Below are positions 8,446-16,879 of a DNA stretch of 64,000 bases, piece after piece. How positions within the stretch are numbered: position 1 is the stretch's first letter; every line of letters starts with the position of its first letter. Both the position numbers and the translations under genes were made by a program. A model generated the notes under the pieces. The model was not told where the DNA came from and did no database searches. It worked only from the letters and a program-made list of their open reading frames with translations. Source of the stretch: Alistipes sp. (GTDB lineage Bacteria > Bacteroidota > Bacteroidia > Bacteroidales > Rikenellaceae); the NCBI GenBank assembly GCA_017937765.1, contig JAGBCY010000010.1, positions 26,941 through 90,940 on the forward strand, read 5' to 3'.

Positions 8446-8871
8446 ATGACACAGACGAAGATTTCAACTTCACTTGAGGCCATCGTGGCCCACACAATCT
8501 TTCGCCTTAGGCGCGACCTTGTAACTACATCCTATCGCGATCGACTTGCCATCGAACTACTCGCCGACCGTAGCACCTTCGCCTTTCAGCTGCTCGAGAT
8601 GTTGGTGGGGGAGAGTGGCATAAACGTCATCTTGCGCAGGGTTGGTAGCCGCATCGCTGAATATCCTGCCCAAGAGAAGGATACGCCCGAGGGGCACTAT
8701 CGTGAGATATTTGATCGTATCGGTGGCGCGCTCGATACCCCTTGTCTCTCGACCGTGCATATCCTACACTTCATAGCTTCGGACTCCGATACGGCAATAG
8801 CAGCAGAGCTTCGCAACTATGGCATCCTGCCCGAAGATATCGACGTGGCACTGAAGCGATTGACGACATAG
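8446..8871 (+). CDS. Stand-alone Clp N-domain-like protein
   Basis: 141 residues, no signal peptide, predicted cytoplasmic. It has two helical repeats reminiscent of the Clp_N (R) domain of ClpA/ClpC: one over residues 9-65 (SLEAIVAHTIFRLRR... ELLADRSTFAFQLLEML) and one over 85-135 (CLSTVHILHFIA... AIAAELRNYGI, compare EHLLLALL...AARVLRELGV). No Walker motifs follow, so it would be an adaptor-like or substrate-binding domain without its own ATPase. The assignment is by pattern, and no clp gene is nearby. Confidence 0.6.
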   Translation: MTQTKISTSLEAIVAHTIFRLRRDLVTTSYRDRLAIELLADRSTFAFQLLEMLVGESGINVILRRVGSRIAEYPAQEKDTPEGHYREIFDRIGGALDTPCLSTVHILHFIASDSDTAIAAELRNYGILPEDIDVALKRLTT

Positions 8872-8886
8872 TGCGACTATAAACGT

Positions 8887-8920
8887 GTGCGGGGCTGATG
8901 GATATCCATCAGCCCCGCAC
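8887..8920. terminator. Bidirectional terminator, perfect 17-bp palindrome
   Basis: GTGCGGGGCTGATGGAT followed directly by its reverse complement, between convergent genes ending at 8871 and 8937. Confidence 0.85.
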
Positions 8921-8936
8921 TACCTTGTTACGGCCA

Positions 8937-10328
8937 TTACTTCGAGCGTACGTACTCGTCGATAGCCTTTGCAGCCTTACGGCCGGCCCCCATCGCGAGG
9001 ATGACGGTAGCGGCACCAGTAACGGCATCGCCACCAGCAAAGACGCCTGCGCGCGATGTTGTGCCCACCTCGTCAGCCTCGATACAGCCGCGGCGGTTGA
9101 TATTCAAGCCGCTGGTAGTTGAGGCGATAAGCGGGTTGGGTGACGTTCCGAGGGCCATAATAACCACATCGCAGTCGATGGTGAAGTCCGAGCCGGCCTT
9201 CTCTTGAGGCGAGCGGCGGCCACTTGCATCGGGCTCGCCGAGCTCCATCTCTACGCAGTTGATGCCCGTAACCCAGCCATCCTCCGAGCCGAGGATACGC
9301 GTGGGGTTGGTGAGCATACGGAACTCGATGCCCTCCTCTTTGGCGTGGTGTACCTCCTCCTTACGTGCGGGGAGCTCAGCCTCGCCACGGCGGTAGACGA
9401 TAACAGCCTCAGCACCGAGACGCTTAGCTGTACGCACAGCGTCCATAGCCACGTTACCGCCACCCACGACAACGACCTTGCGGCCTACGTAGACGGGGGT
9501 ATCCGAGTGCTTGGGGTCCCACGCGCCCATAAGGTTCACGCGAGTGAGGAACTCGTTGGCCGAGAGCACGCCGTTGAGGTTCTCGCCCTCGATGCCCATA
9601 AAGCGCGGGAGTCCTGCGCCCGAGCCTACAAATACAGCGTCGTAGCCCTCCTTATCCAGCAGCGAGTCGATGGTCATCGTGCGGCCGATGATAACGTCGG
9701 TCTCGAATCTTACGCCGAGCTTCTTAACCTCGTTGATCTCGCGTGCCACAACTCGCTCCTTAGGCAGACGGAACTCCGGGATACCGTAAGAGAGCACGCC
9801 GCCCAAGCGGTGCAGTGCCTCGAAGACGTCGACCTGATAGCCCATCTTTGCAAGGTCCGAGGCGCAAGCAAGGCCCGCAGGACCACTGCCCACGATGGCA
9901 ACGCGCTTACCGTTAGGCTCGATCTTCGGAGCCTCAGCCTCGTTGCTATGCTCCAACGCCCAGTCGCCCACGAATCTCTCGAGCTTGCCGATAGCCACTG
10001 GCTCGCCCTTGATGCCGAGGACGCACGAGCCCTCGCACTGCGACTCCTGCGGGCACACGCGGCCACAGATCGAAGGCAACGAGCTGTCGACGTGGATGGT
10101 GTCGGCAGCGGCACGAAGATCGCCCTCGGTGATGTGGTGGATGAAATCCGGGATGCGGATGTTCACAGGGCAGGCAGCCACGCAACGCGGGTTTTTGCAA
10201 TTCAAGCAGCGTGTAGCCTCCAACGCTGCCTCCTCGGCGTTATATCCGTAGCACACCTCTTCGAAGTTGGTGGCACGAACCACCGGATCTTGTTCGCGTA
10301 CCGGTACGCGTGGTATCTTATTTGCCAT
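8937..10328 (-). CDS. nfnB: NfnB-like (GltD-type) NADPH-binding subunit of ferredoxin:NADP transhydrogenase
   Basis: 463 residues from the ATG at 10328 (MANKIPRVPVREQDP), which overlaps the nfnA stop by 11 bp; an upstream ATG at 10349 would overlap further. The N-terminal half has eight Cys in two [4Fe-4S] motifs (CLNCKNPRCVAACP and CGRVCPQESQCEGSC). Next come FAD-binding VAIVGSGPAGLACASDLA, NAD(P)-binding VVVVGGGNVAMDAVRTA and the C-terminal FAD motif GVFAGGDAVTGAATVILAMG. Often annotated as glutamate synthase small subunit, but no large subunit is adjacent. Pairing with a PyrK/SudB-like partner indicates Nfn, which couples NADH and reduced ferredoxin to NADP+. A SudAB-type role remains possible. 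Confidence 0.85.
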   Translation of the reverse strand: MANKIPRVPVREQDPVVRATNFEEVCYGYNAEEAALEATRCLNCKNPRCVAACPVNIRIPDFIHHITEGDLRAAADTIHVDSSLPSICGRVCPQESQCEGSCVLGIKGEPVAIGKLERFVGDWALEHSNEAEAPKIEPNGKRVAIVGSGPAGLACASDLAKMGYQVDVFEALHRLGGVLSYGIPEFRLPKERVVAREINEVKKLGVRFETDVIIGRTMTIDSLLDKEGYDAVFVGSGAGLPRFMGIEGENLNGVLSANEFLTRVNLMGAWDPKHSDTPVYVGRKVVVVGGGNVAMDAVRTAKRLGAEAVIVYRRGEAELPARKEEVHHAKEEGIEFRMLTNPTRILGSEDGWVTGINCVEMELGEPDASGRRSPQEKAGSDFTIDCDVVIMALGTSPNPLIASTTSGLNINRRGCIEADEVGTTSRAGVFAGGDAVTGAATVILAMGAGRKAAKAIDEYVRSK

Positions 10329-11181
10329 AGCAGTTACATTTGTGTTCACGATTATCGTTGTCCAATCTCTCCTGATTCTTATACATCGCCTGGCGACGCA
10401 TAGCCTCGTCGAAGTCTACCTCGTGGCCGTTGAACTCGGGGCCGTCGACACACGTAAAGAGGGTCTTGCCTCCCACCGTCACGCGGCACGCGCCACACAT
10501 ACCCGTACCGTCGACCATAAGGGCGTTGAGCGACACGGTGGTGAGCATATTCCACTCCTTCGTGGTGAGACACACGAACTTCATCATAATCATCGGGCCG
10601 ATACATACGCACTCGTCGTACTTGCGGCCTTCGCCCTCGACAAGCTCCTTCATTAGGCCCGTAACCATACCCTTGTAGCCCTCCGAGCCGTCATCCGTTG
10701 CGATGTGTACGTTGCCAACCTTGCTCATCTCGTCGATGTAGATAAGCATACCCTTAGTCTTTGCGCCGATTATAACGTCGCAATCTACGCCGTGGTTCTT
10801 GAGCCACTTAACCTGCGGGTATACCGGAGCTGTACCAACGCCGCCAGCCACGAAGAGGTACTTGCGCTTCTTGAGCTCCTCGTCGCTCATATGTACAAAC
10901 TCCGAGGGACGGCCCAACGGACCAGCGAAGTCGGCCAACGAGTCACCCTCCTCGAGGGCACATATCTTCTTTGTAGAGTGACCGATGGTCTGCGTAACGA
11001 TGGTCACGGTGCCGCGCTCGGCATCGTAGTCGGCAATGGTGAGCGGTACGCGCTCGCCACCCTCGTCGGCACGTACAATGACAAACTGACCTGGGAGGGC
11101 AGCCTGTGCTACGCGCTCGGCCGCAATCTTCATCTCGTAGATGTTGTCGGCCAACTTGCGTTTCTCAACAATCTTAAACAT
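10318..11181 (-). CDS. nfnA: NfnA-like (PyrK/SudB-type) FAD, [2Fe-2S] subunit
   Basis: 287 residues. An FAD-binding beta-barrel comes first (GQFVIVRADEGGERVPLTI), then an NAD-binding lobe (FVAGGVGTAPVYPQVKWL) and a C-terminal Cys cluster for [2Fe-2S] (DGTGMCGACRVTVGGK ... FTCVDGP). The family includes PyrK, SudB and NfnA. It is transcribed ahead of nfnB, and the 11-bp stop/start overlap suggests translational coupling and a 1:1 complex. In the Nfn complex this subunit binds NADH and feeds the bifurcating flavin of NfnB. Confidence 0.85.
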   Translation of the reverse strand: MFKIVEKRKLADNIYEMKIAAERVAQAALPGQFVIVRADEGGERVPLTIADYDAERGTVTIVTQTIGHSTKKICALEEGDSLADFAGPLGRPSEFVHMSDEELKKRKYLFVAGGVGTAPVYPQVKWLKNHGVDCDVIIGAKTKGMLIYIDEMSKVGNVHIATDDGSEGYKGMVTGLMKELVEGEGRKYDECVCIGPMIMMKFVCLTTKEWNMLTTVSLNALMVDGTGMCGACRVTVGGKTLFTCVDGPEFNGHEVDFDEAMRRQAMYKNQERLDNDNREHKCNCYGK

Positions 11182-11326
11182 TTCTTAGTTTTTAGGTGTT
11201 ATTCTATGTAGTCTTAATCTGTTTGTGTCTCGTTTCTGGGGCTTTGGTCCCCTGCCTGTGACGATAATCCCTTACTACTGCCTTATGCTACTGCCTCCCG
11301 TCACAGTCTCTCGCTCCCGCCTTCTA

Positions 11327-12427
11327 CTACTGGGGCAGGGCACTCACCCTTATGGTCTGCATAGGCCGCACGGGGTCGTTGGTGACGATGGTAACGCGCG
11401 TGACGAAGGGGTTGTCGCGGTCGTCTATATAGGTGCTGTGCAGCTCCACCGTGAGCCTATGGCTCGCACCCGGGGAGATGTATAATCCAGCCGACTCTTG
11501 TACCCTCACCGCCGCCGAGCCACTCTCTATGGCGCGCACTGCAAGGGGCGATTCACCCTCGTTGTGTAGCTCTACGCTGAGCTTCATCACTGCGTGATAG
11601 TCGTTTACCTCCCCAAATTTAATAATATTTTTTGAAATAGTGAGCCTCGGAGCCGAAATATCGTCTACCAAATCGAAATTATCCACCACGATGGCGAGTG
11701 TCGAGATGTCGTAGGCGGCTGGTTGGCCATCCACTTTTACCTGAATCCTATCCTCCACGGTGCCATACGTCGAGGCGTGGATGTCGGCCGTGTAGCGCAA
11801 TGTTATGTCGCCCGAGGTATGTGGCGCGATTGATGTCGGAGCGATAATCTCGAGAAGCCCCGACGGAGCTATGTTGTTAATGCTTAGCGTGATAGTGCGG
11901 TCCGATGCGTTGGCATAGCCTATCTGTCGCTCGATGCTCTTGCCGTGTTCGAGGTAGCCGAAGGCGTGGAAGTTGGATATAAGCCTCAGCCCGCCACCCA
12001 TATCGAATGGGTAGAGCTCATCTATCGTACGCTCGCGTGGCTGGACGTAGCCCTTGATGTGTAGCTTGATGGGGTCGCTGCTGTCGGATGTGTGCACGAA
12101 GATATGCTTGTCGATGCGCCCGGGGCGGTTCATTGGGTCGTAGCTTACCTCGAATCGAAACCTCTCGCCCGGGGCAACGCTACGCTGCTCGTAGGTCGCC
12201 GAGGTACAGCCGCACGTGGTCACGATGTTTAGGATGTCGATGTTCGTGTCTCCGCGGTTCTCTGCCTCGAAGCTGCAACGCACCGAGCCCCCCTCCTCGG
12301 CGATGTGGCCATAGTCGTAGCTAAGGCTAAAGAAATGGAGCGCGCTCATGCTCGGCTGCTGCGAAGAAAGCGCAGTCGTGGTGAGCAATAGGAGCAGCGA
12401 TAGTATATATTTACATAGGTGTTTCAC
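11327..12427 (-). CDS. DUF1573-domain secreted protein
   Basis: 366 residues, starting at GTG (12427); no in-frame ATG precedes the signal peptide (LLLLLTTTALSS). Two Ig-like DUF1573 segments are visible. The first holds the hallmark NIVTTCGCTSATYEQRSVAPG. The second, around residues 240-360, has KFGEVNDYHAVMKLSVELHNEG. Such proteins are envelope-localised in Bacteroidetes; their function is unknown. The promoter box lies only about 5 bp upstream of the GTG, so the mRNA may be leaderless (see findings). Confidence 0.8.
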   Translation of the reverse strand: MKHLCKYILSLLLLLTTTALSSQQPSMSALHFFSLSYDYGHIAEEGGSVRCSFEAENRGDTNIDILNIVTTCGCTSATYEQRSVAPGERFRFEVSYDPMNRPGRIDKHIFVHTSDSSDPIKLHIKGYVQPRERTIDELYPFDMGGGLRLISNFHAFGYLEHGKSIERQIGYANASDRTITLSINNIAPSGLLEIIAPTSIAPHTSGDITLRYTADIHASTYGTVEDRIQVKVDGQPAAYDISTLAIVVDNFDLVDDISAPRLTISKNIIKFGEVNDYHAVMKLSVELHNEGESPLAVRAIESGSAAVRVQESAGLYISPGASHRLTVELHSTYIDDRDNPFVTRVTIVTNDPVRPMQTIRVSALPQ

Positions 12428-12431
12428 ACTA

Positions 12432-12439
12432 CAAATATA
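12432..12439 (-). promoter_or_regulatory. -7 box immediately upstream of the DUF1573 gene
   Basis: TATATTTG on the minus strand, an exact TAnnTTTG match ending 4 bp before the GTG start. Confidence 0.5.
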
Positions 12440-12499
12440 GGGTTATTCCTCGTGTTTTATATGAAAAGTTAATTTTTTTTGAAAATTTTTGCGAAAAAA

Positions 12500-12530
12500 T
12501 TTGCAGATTAAAAATTAATAGCTACCTTTG
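12500..12530 (+). promoter_or_regulatory. Promoter of tRNA-Asn
   Basis: TTTG at 12500-12503, 19-bp spacer, TACCTTTG at 12523-12530: the full Bacteroidetes consensus. Confidence 0.8.
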
Positions 12531-12563
12531 CACCGCAATCGAAAGATAACGGTTCTTTTAAAT

Positions 12564-12637
12564 GCCTGAATAGCTCAGTTGGTTAGAGCACATGACTGTT
12601 AATCATGGGGTCCTAGGTTCAAGTCCTTGTTCAGGCG
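12564..12637 (+). tRNA. tRNA-Asn (GTT)
   Basis: Acceptor stem GCCTGAA/TTCAGGC, D-arm GCTC...GAGC, anticodon stem CATGA/TCATG with loop CTGTTAA (anticodon GTT at 12598-12600), T-loop TTCAAGT. The T-stem has one mismatch. CCA is not encoded. Confidence 0.93.
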
Positions 12638-12785
12638 CACTAAGTGCGAGGGATGCACTAAAGAGGGTAGCAAACGATAAGGCTGCAATAGGGTGGAGAC
12701 CTAAGGGTTGAAGCTCGGAGATAAGCAGACGACGCGGTCGAGCTTCTGAAAAGATGACGAGACTCTTAAAAAACTTATCGAAAAA
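12638..12785 (+). other. Spacer between two tRNA promoters with an inverted repeat
   Basis: 148 bp with no ORF. GAAGCTCG (12710-12717) and CGAGCTTC (12739-12746) form an inverted repeat with a 21-nt loop. There is no T run, so it may be part of the tRNA-Asn 3' trailer rather than a terminator. Confidence 0.3.
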
Positions 12786-12817
12786 TTTGCAGGTTTAAAA
12801 AATAATGCTTACCTTTG
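12786..12817 (+). promoter_or_regulatory. Promoter of tRNA-Val/tRNA-Glu
   Basis: TTTG at 12786-12789, 20-bp spacer, TACCTTTG at 12810-12817, just upstream of tRNA-Val. Confidence 0.8.
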
Positions 12818-12839
12818 CAGTCCCGAGCCTTAACAAATT

Positions 12840-12914
12840 GGGAGCATAGCTCAGCTGGTTCAGAGCATCTGCCTTACAAGCAGAGGGTCAGGGGTTCGAA
12901 TCCCTTTGCTCCCA
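12840..12914 (+). tRNA. tRNA-Val (TAC)
   Basis: Acceptor GGGAGCA/TGCTCCC, D-arm GCTC...GAGC, anticodon stem TCTGC/GCAGA with loop CTTACAA (anticodon TAC), T-arm with TTCGAAT, discriminator A. CCA is not encoded. Confidence 0.95.
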
Positions 12915-12944
12915 CAACAAGTCGAAGGTGACGAGTTTTATTAT

Positions 12945-13016
12945 GGTGGATTCATCTAAGGGCTAGGATACGTGCCTCTCACGCACGACATAGGGGTTCG
13001 AATCCCCTATCCACTA
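12945..13016 (+). tRNA. tRNA-Glu (CTC)
   Basis: Acceptor GGTGGAT/ATCCACT with a G-U first pair, anticodon stem CGTGC/GCACG with loop CTCTCAC (anticodon CTC at 12978-12980), T-arm AGGGG-TTCGAAT-CCCCT, discriminator A. It reads GAG, a frequent codon in this window. Confidence 0.9.
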
Positions 13017-13022
13017 CTTAAG

Positions 13023-13051
13023 CGGACAACAGATGTTGTCCGTTTTTTTTT
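13023..13051 (+). terminator. Terminator after the tRNA cluster
   Basis: Stem CGGACAAC/GTTGTCCG, loop AGAT, then nine T. Confidence 0.93.
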
Positions 13052-13262
13052 GTTCTTTGGGTACAGTGTGGCAAGCAGTCGATTGCATCGACCTGTTGTG
13101 ACGGTGCCCACTTTCCTTGTCTGTTGCGTCGATCGGCGGTTGTTGTCTGTGTAATCTCTCACTGGTGCTTAAATTTATTTTTCTCTATAAAAGTGATTCA
13201 TATCGCTTGCGCTTTACAATAAAAATTGTAACTTTACGATGTTAACTATGAACTTTTGAGTT

Positions 13263-14009
13263 ATGAGAAGATTTTCTATCTATATTGTGGCGTTGTCGCT
13301 TATGACGATGGCGTCGTGCTCGAGCGATGAAAAGTCGCAGAGCGAGAAGCCTCAGTTTGAGCCATTTGAGCTCAGTGTCGAGAGTGATGAATGTCTGGTA
13401 AACATTCGCTATCAGCGTATCTCGAATATCGAGGATAATCCCGTTTTTGCCGATATCGAGGCGCAGAACTATGCCCATTCGTTCGATGGTTACACCGTGG
13501 AGCCTATGGATGTAGCGACCTCGGCGCAGTTGCTGCTTGATGAGTATTCGGAGCTTGGTGCTGATAATATGGCGTTTGCCGGTGCTGCTTGTAGCTACTC
13601 TCTGGATCAGGTGGCGCACCTCACGCGCGGTGATGAGATTCTGTGTTACGAGACCTTTGTGCAGGCCTATACCGGTGGTGCGCACTCGATGCTTAGCCTG
13701 TGGTATGATTGTTTCGATCTGTCGACGGGTCGTCTCTATGATTTTGCCTATCTCTTTGAGGATGAGTGGAGCAGTGCTATACGTGAGCGTATTTATAACG
13801 GTCTTGTCGAGTTGGACCTCGCGCTCATCATTGATGGTGCGGAGGCTGTGCCCGAGACGAAGTCGGTGCTTATCACCCAGGGTGGTGTGACGTTTGTCTA
13901 CCAGCCGTATGAGGTTGCTGCCTTCTCCGACGGTATCGTGGCAGTGACCCTAAACGATGAGGATATAGCGGCGACGGGAGCACCTCTCGTGTGGGTCGAT
14001 GAGGAGTAG
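13263..14009 (+). CDS. DUF3298-type lipoprotein
   Basis: 248 residues. Lipoprotein signal with lipobox MASC. The C-terminal half carries the pattern of the DUF3298/DUF4163 (RsiV-like) domain: FVQAYTGGAHSM, FDLSTGRLYDFAYLF and VTFVYQPYEVAAFSDGIVAVTL. In Firmicutes this fold binds lysozyme; in Bacteroidetes lipoproteins its ligand is unknown. A weak TAnnTTT box lies at 13229-13236. It is closed by a bidirectional hairpin shared with miaB. Confidence 0.8.
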   Translation: MRRFSIYIVALSLMTMASCSSDEKSQSEKPQFEPFELSVESDECLVNIRYQRISNIEDNPVFADIEAQNYAHSFDGYTVEPMDVATSAQLLLDEYSELGADNMAFAGAACSYSLDQVAHLTRGDEILCYETFVQAYTGGAHSMLSLWYDCFDLSTGRLYDFAYLFEDEWSSAIRERIYNGLVELDLALIIDGAEAVPETKSVLITQGGVTFVYQPYEVAAFSDGIVAVTLNDEDIAATGAPLVWVDEE

Positions 14010-14052
14010 CGCGGTGCATTATCTATGTCAGAGCTATTTATCGGGCTTACAG

Positions 14053-14099
14053 AAATAGTACGGGCTGTCCACCGATTGGTCGGACAGCCCATACTATTT
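14053..14099. terminator. Bidirectional terminator
   Basis: Stem of about 18 bp (14053-14070 against 14082-14099; AAATAGTA and GGGCTGTCC with complements) between genes ending at 14009 and 14175. Confidence 0.85.
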
Positions 14100-14174
14100 A
14101 TGCTACTACCCACGCTCAACGGATATCCGTGATGCGGGACTGACCTTTTGTCGTTACGAAATCTCCTTGTCAAG

Positions 14175-15527
14175 CTACTTTACCTCCTCGCCAAATAGTG
14201 TTGCCGACGAGCAACCCGTGATGCGAACACGGACATAGTCGCCAACCTTATGGTCGCCACGGTCAAAGACAACCATCTTATTCTGCGATGTGCGGCCCGA
14301 GAGCTGCTCGTCGCTACGCTTCGATGTACACTCCACGAGGATCTCGAACTCCTTGCCCACGTCGCGCTTGTTGCTCTCCTCCGAGAGGCGGTTTTGGAGG
14401 TCGATGATCTCCGTCAGGCGGCGTGTCTTGACATCCTCGGGGATATCGTCGCCGAGGTTGCGCTGGGCGAAGGTGCCGGGACGCTCCGAGTATTTGAACA
14501 TATAGGCGAAGTCGTAGCCCACCTCCTGCATAAGCGTGAGCGTCTCGTGGTGCTCCTCCTCCGTCTCGTGAGCGAAGCCAGCGATGAGGTCTGTTGTGAT
14601 GGCGCAATCGGGCATATAGCGACGGATGGCAGCCACGCGCTCTAAGTACCACTCGCGCGTGTACTTACGATTCATACGCTTGAGCATCTCCGACGAGCCC
14701 GACTGTGCGGGCAGGTGGATAGCCTTGCATATGTTAGGCATCGAGGCCATAGTCTCGAGGAGCTTGTCGCTGATATCCTTTGGGTGCGAGGTGGCGAAAC
14801 GCACGCGTAGGAGCGGAGATATCTCGGCCACGCGCTTCAGTAGCTCGGGGAAGTCGACCTCGCCCGTGCGGTACGAGTTGACGTTCTGACCGAGGAGCGT
14901 AACCTCGCGGTAGCCATTCTCGAAGAGCGTGCGCGCCTCTGCAATGATGGTCTCGGCATCTCGACTGCGCTCAATGCCACGGGTGTAGGGTACCACGCAG
15001 TACGAGCAGTAGTTGTTGCAGCCACGCATAATGGCGATAAAGGCACTCACGCCATTCTTATCCAGACGCACGGGGGCAATCTCGGCGTAGGTCTCCTCCT
15101 TCGATAGCTCGACGTTCACGCCCGTAGCTCCGTTGTCCACCTCGCGCACAAGGCGTGGAAGGTCGCGATAGGCATCAGGTCCGGCGACGATATCTACGCC
15201 CGTGCCGCCCTTCGTGAGCTCCTCCTTGAGTCGCTCGGCCATACAGCCGATGATGCCCACGATGAGTGACGGCTTCTGTTTGCGCATACGGCGCATCTCG
15301 CTCAGACGGCCCCAGATGCGCTGCTCGGCGTTGTCGCGAATCGAGCAGGTGTTGATAAGAACGATGTCGGCCTCCTCCAAACTCTCGGTATAACGAAAGC
15401 CCTCCTCCTGCATAATTGAGACCACGATCTCCGAGTCGCCGACGTTCATCTGGCAGCCGTAGGTCTCGATATATAGCTTGCGCCCGCTACCACTAAGCGG
15501 ACGTAGCGTGTTAATGTTTATATTCAT
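14175..15527 (-). CDS. miaB: tRNA-2-methylthio-N6-dimethylallyladenosine synthase MiaB
   Basis: About 450 residues. The UPF0004 domain supplies three cluster Cys (YGCQMN, NTCSIRDNAE, GCMAER). The radical-SAM motif is CNNYCSYCVVPYTRG and a C-terminal TRAM domain ends the protein. It methylthiolates A37 of tRNAs reading UNN codons. I prefer the ATG at 15527 (MNININTLRP) over 15557, because the sequence between them is part of the upstream gene's terminator hairpin (15542-15576). Confidence 0.93.
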   Translation of the reverse strand: MNININTLRPLSGSGRKLYIETYGCQMNVGDSEIVVSIMQEEGFRYTESLEEADIVLINTCSIRDNAEQRIWGRLSEMRRMRKQKPSLIVGIIGCMAERLKEELTKGGTGVDIVAGPDAYRDLPRLVREVDNGATGVNVELSKEETYAEIAPVRLDKNGVSAFIAIMRGCNNYCSYCVVPYTRGIERSRDAETIIAEARTLFENGYREVTLLGQNVNSYRTGEVDFPELLKRVAEISPLLRVRFATSHPKDISDKLLETMASMPNICKAIHLPAQSGSSEMLKRMNRKYTREWYLERVAAIRRYMPDCAITTDLIAGFAHETEEEHHETLTLMQEVGYDFAYMFKYSERPGTFAQRNLGDDIPEDVKTRRLTEIIDLQNRLSEESNKRDVGKEFEILVECTSKRSDEQLSGRTSQNKMVVFDRGDHKVGDYVRVRITGCSSATLFGEEVK

Positions 15528-15541
15528 ATCTATGCTATTAA

Positions 15542-15576
15542 ACTGCGTGGCACTCATCGGGTAAGAGCCACGCAGT
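15542..15576 (-). terminator. Terminator of the YitT-like gene
   Basis: Stem ACTGCGTGGC/GCCACGCAGT, 15-nt loop, followed on the minus strand by TTTAAT. It sits between the YitT-like stop and the miaB start. Confidence 0.7.
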
Positions 15577-15625
15577 GTTATTCGGTTTACTTATGTATAT
15601 TAAGGATTATCAAACTGTTATGAGA

Positions 15626-16645
15626 TTACTCCGTAGGCATACCATTCTCCTCGGGGAATGGCTTGAAGCCCTCACCGAAGGTGTCGTAGGCGTCGGTGAC
15701 AACAACGAATGCCTTGTGGTCGAACTCCTTAATCTTGTGCTGAACGTTGCGCACCTCCTTGCGGTTTACAACGAGGAAGATCATCTCCTTGTCGCGATCT
15801 GTGTACATACCCTTAGCCTTGATGTAGGTACCGCCGCGACCCAACTCGTGGAGGATATACTGGCGCATAGCGTCGGAGTGCTCGTCGCAGATGATATAGA
15901 GCAGTTTGTCGCGCGAAGCACCGTCGATGGTATAGCCCAAGACCTTAGCATTCACGAAGATACATACAGCCGAGTAGAGCGAGAGCAACAGACCCTGTGC
16001 CTCCTTACCCTCGGGCAGACCGATACCGAAGCCGATAACCACAAGACCGCTGAGCACGATGATAGCGTCGGAGAGCAATACGCCGTTGGCGAACTTCATC
16101 TTAGCGAATCGGTGCAGGAGCATACCCGTGATATCCGTACCGCCCGTTGCGGCATTGTTGCGGATGACGATACCCACGCCCACGCCGCTGAAGCAACCAC
16201 CGATGATGGCCGCAAGCATCAGGTGCTGCGAGAGGTCAACCGTACCGCCGAGCAATAGCGCGGGGTCGAGGGCCTCGATAGCCTCACGGCTTGGATAAAC
16301 GAGGTAGTCGAGCAGGTTCATAATACCCGGAGTGAGGAACGATGCAAAGATCGTGCGGCCACCAAACGTGCCACCGAAGAGAATCAGTGCGGTGAGGATA
16401 AGCGGCACGTCGAACATATAACCAAAGGTACCCACCTGAACCGATGGGAAGATATTGTGCAAGACGAGTGCCAAGCCGTAGATACCGCCGGGGACGAGGT
16501 CGTAGGGGTTGATAAATACCACGAAGGCAATGGCCACGAGAAGACAGCCAAAGACGATTTGACCAATAGACGACCACCATCGCCAATCTGTTACCGACTC
16601 TTTGAATGAAGTTAGAAGGTTAGCAAAATTAAGTTGTAGCTTCAT
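15626..16645 (-). CDS. YitT-family membrane protein (DUF161 + DUF2179)
   Basis: 339 residues. Several hydrophobic segments make up the N-terminal two thirds (IVFGCLLVAIAFVVF, INPYDLVPGGIYGLALVLHN, GVGIVIRNNAATGGTDI). A soluble C-terminal DUF2179-like domain of about 90 residues follows (DKLLYIICDEHSDAMRQYI ... AFVVVTDAYDTFGEGF). The family is widespread and its transport function is undefined. Its own promoter box is at 16674-16681. Confidence 0.88.
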   Translation of the reverse strand: MKLQLNFANLLTSFKESVTDWRWWSSIGQIVFGCLLVAIAFVVFINPYDLVPGGIYGLALVLHNIFPSVQVGTFGYMFDVPLILTALILFGGTFGGRTIFASFLTPGIMNLLDYLVYPSREAIEALDPALLLGGTVDLSQHLMLAAIIGGCFSGVGVGIVIRNNAATGGTDITGMLLHRFAKMKFANGVLLSDAIIVLSGLVVIGFGIGLPEGKEAQGLLLSLYSAVCIFVNAKVLGYTIDGASRDKLLYIICDEHSDAMRQYILHELGRGGTYIKAKGMYTDRDKEMIFLVVNRKEVRNVQHKIKEFDHKAFVVVTDAYDTFGEGFKPFPEENGMPTE

Positions 16646-16673
16646 AAATATGCAATTATGTAATTTCCTAAAA

Positions 16674-16681
16674 CAAAATTA
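16674..16681 (-). promoter_or_regulatory. -7 box for the YitT-like gene
   Basis: TAATTTTG on the minus strand matches TAnnTTTG, 29 bp upstream of the ATG. Confidence 0.5.
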
Positions 16682-16787
16682 CGCATTTTTTTGAAAACTG
16701 CAATAAAACAAACATTTTTTCTCTCGCCATTTGCAAAACTTCGTCCTTGCGAATATTGATCGCAATCGACAATCCGTGGCTTAAAAT

Positions 16788-16818
16788 TTTGTATATACGG
16801 ATATTATTTATATCTTTG
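16788..16818 (+). promoter_or_regulatory. Promoter of plsY
   Basis: TTTG at 16788-16791, exactly 19 bp, then TATCTTTG at 16811-16818. Confidence 0.8.
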
Positions 16819-16879
16819 TATATTATGTATTCTGGTGCGTTACGAATAACGCGCTTATTATTAACTAAATAAGAGTATT

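Noticed and set aside
8937-10328. Glutamate synthase small subunit (gltD)
   Set aside because: Sequence alone fits, but there is no gltB neighbour and the overlapping PyrK/SudB-like partner points to Nfn (or Sud) instead.
12564-13016. tRNA-associated integration site
   Set aside because: No integrase gene and no duplicated tRNA 3' end are seen nearby; the cluster ends in an ordinary terminator.
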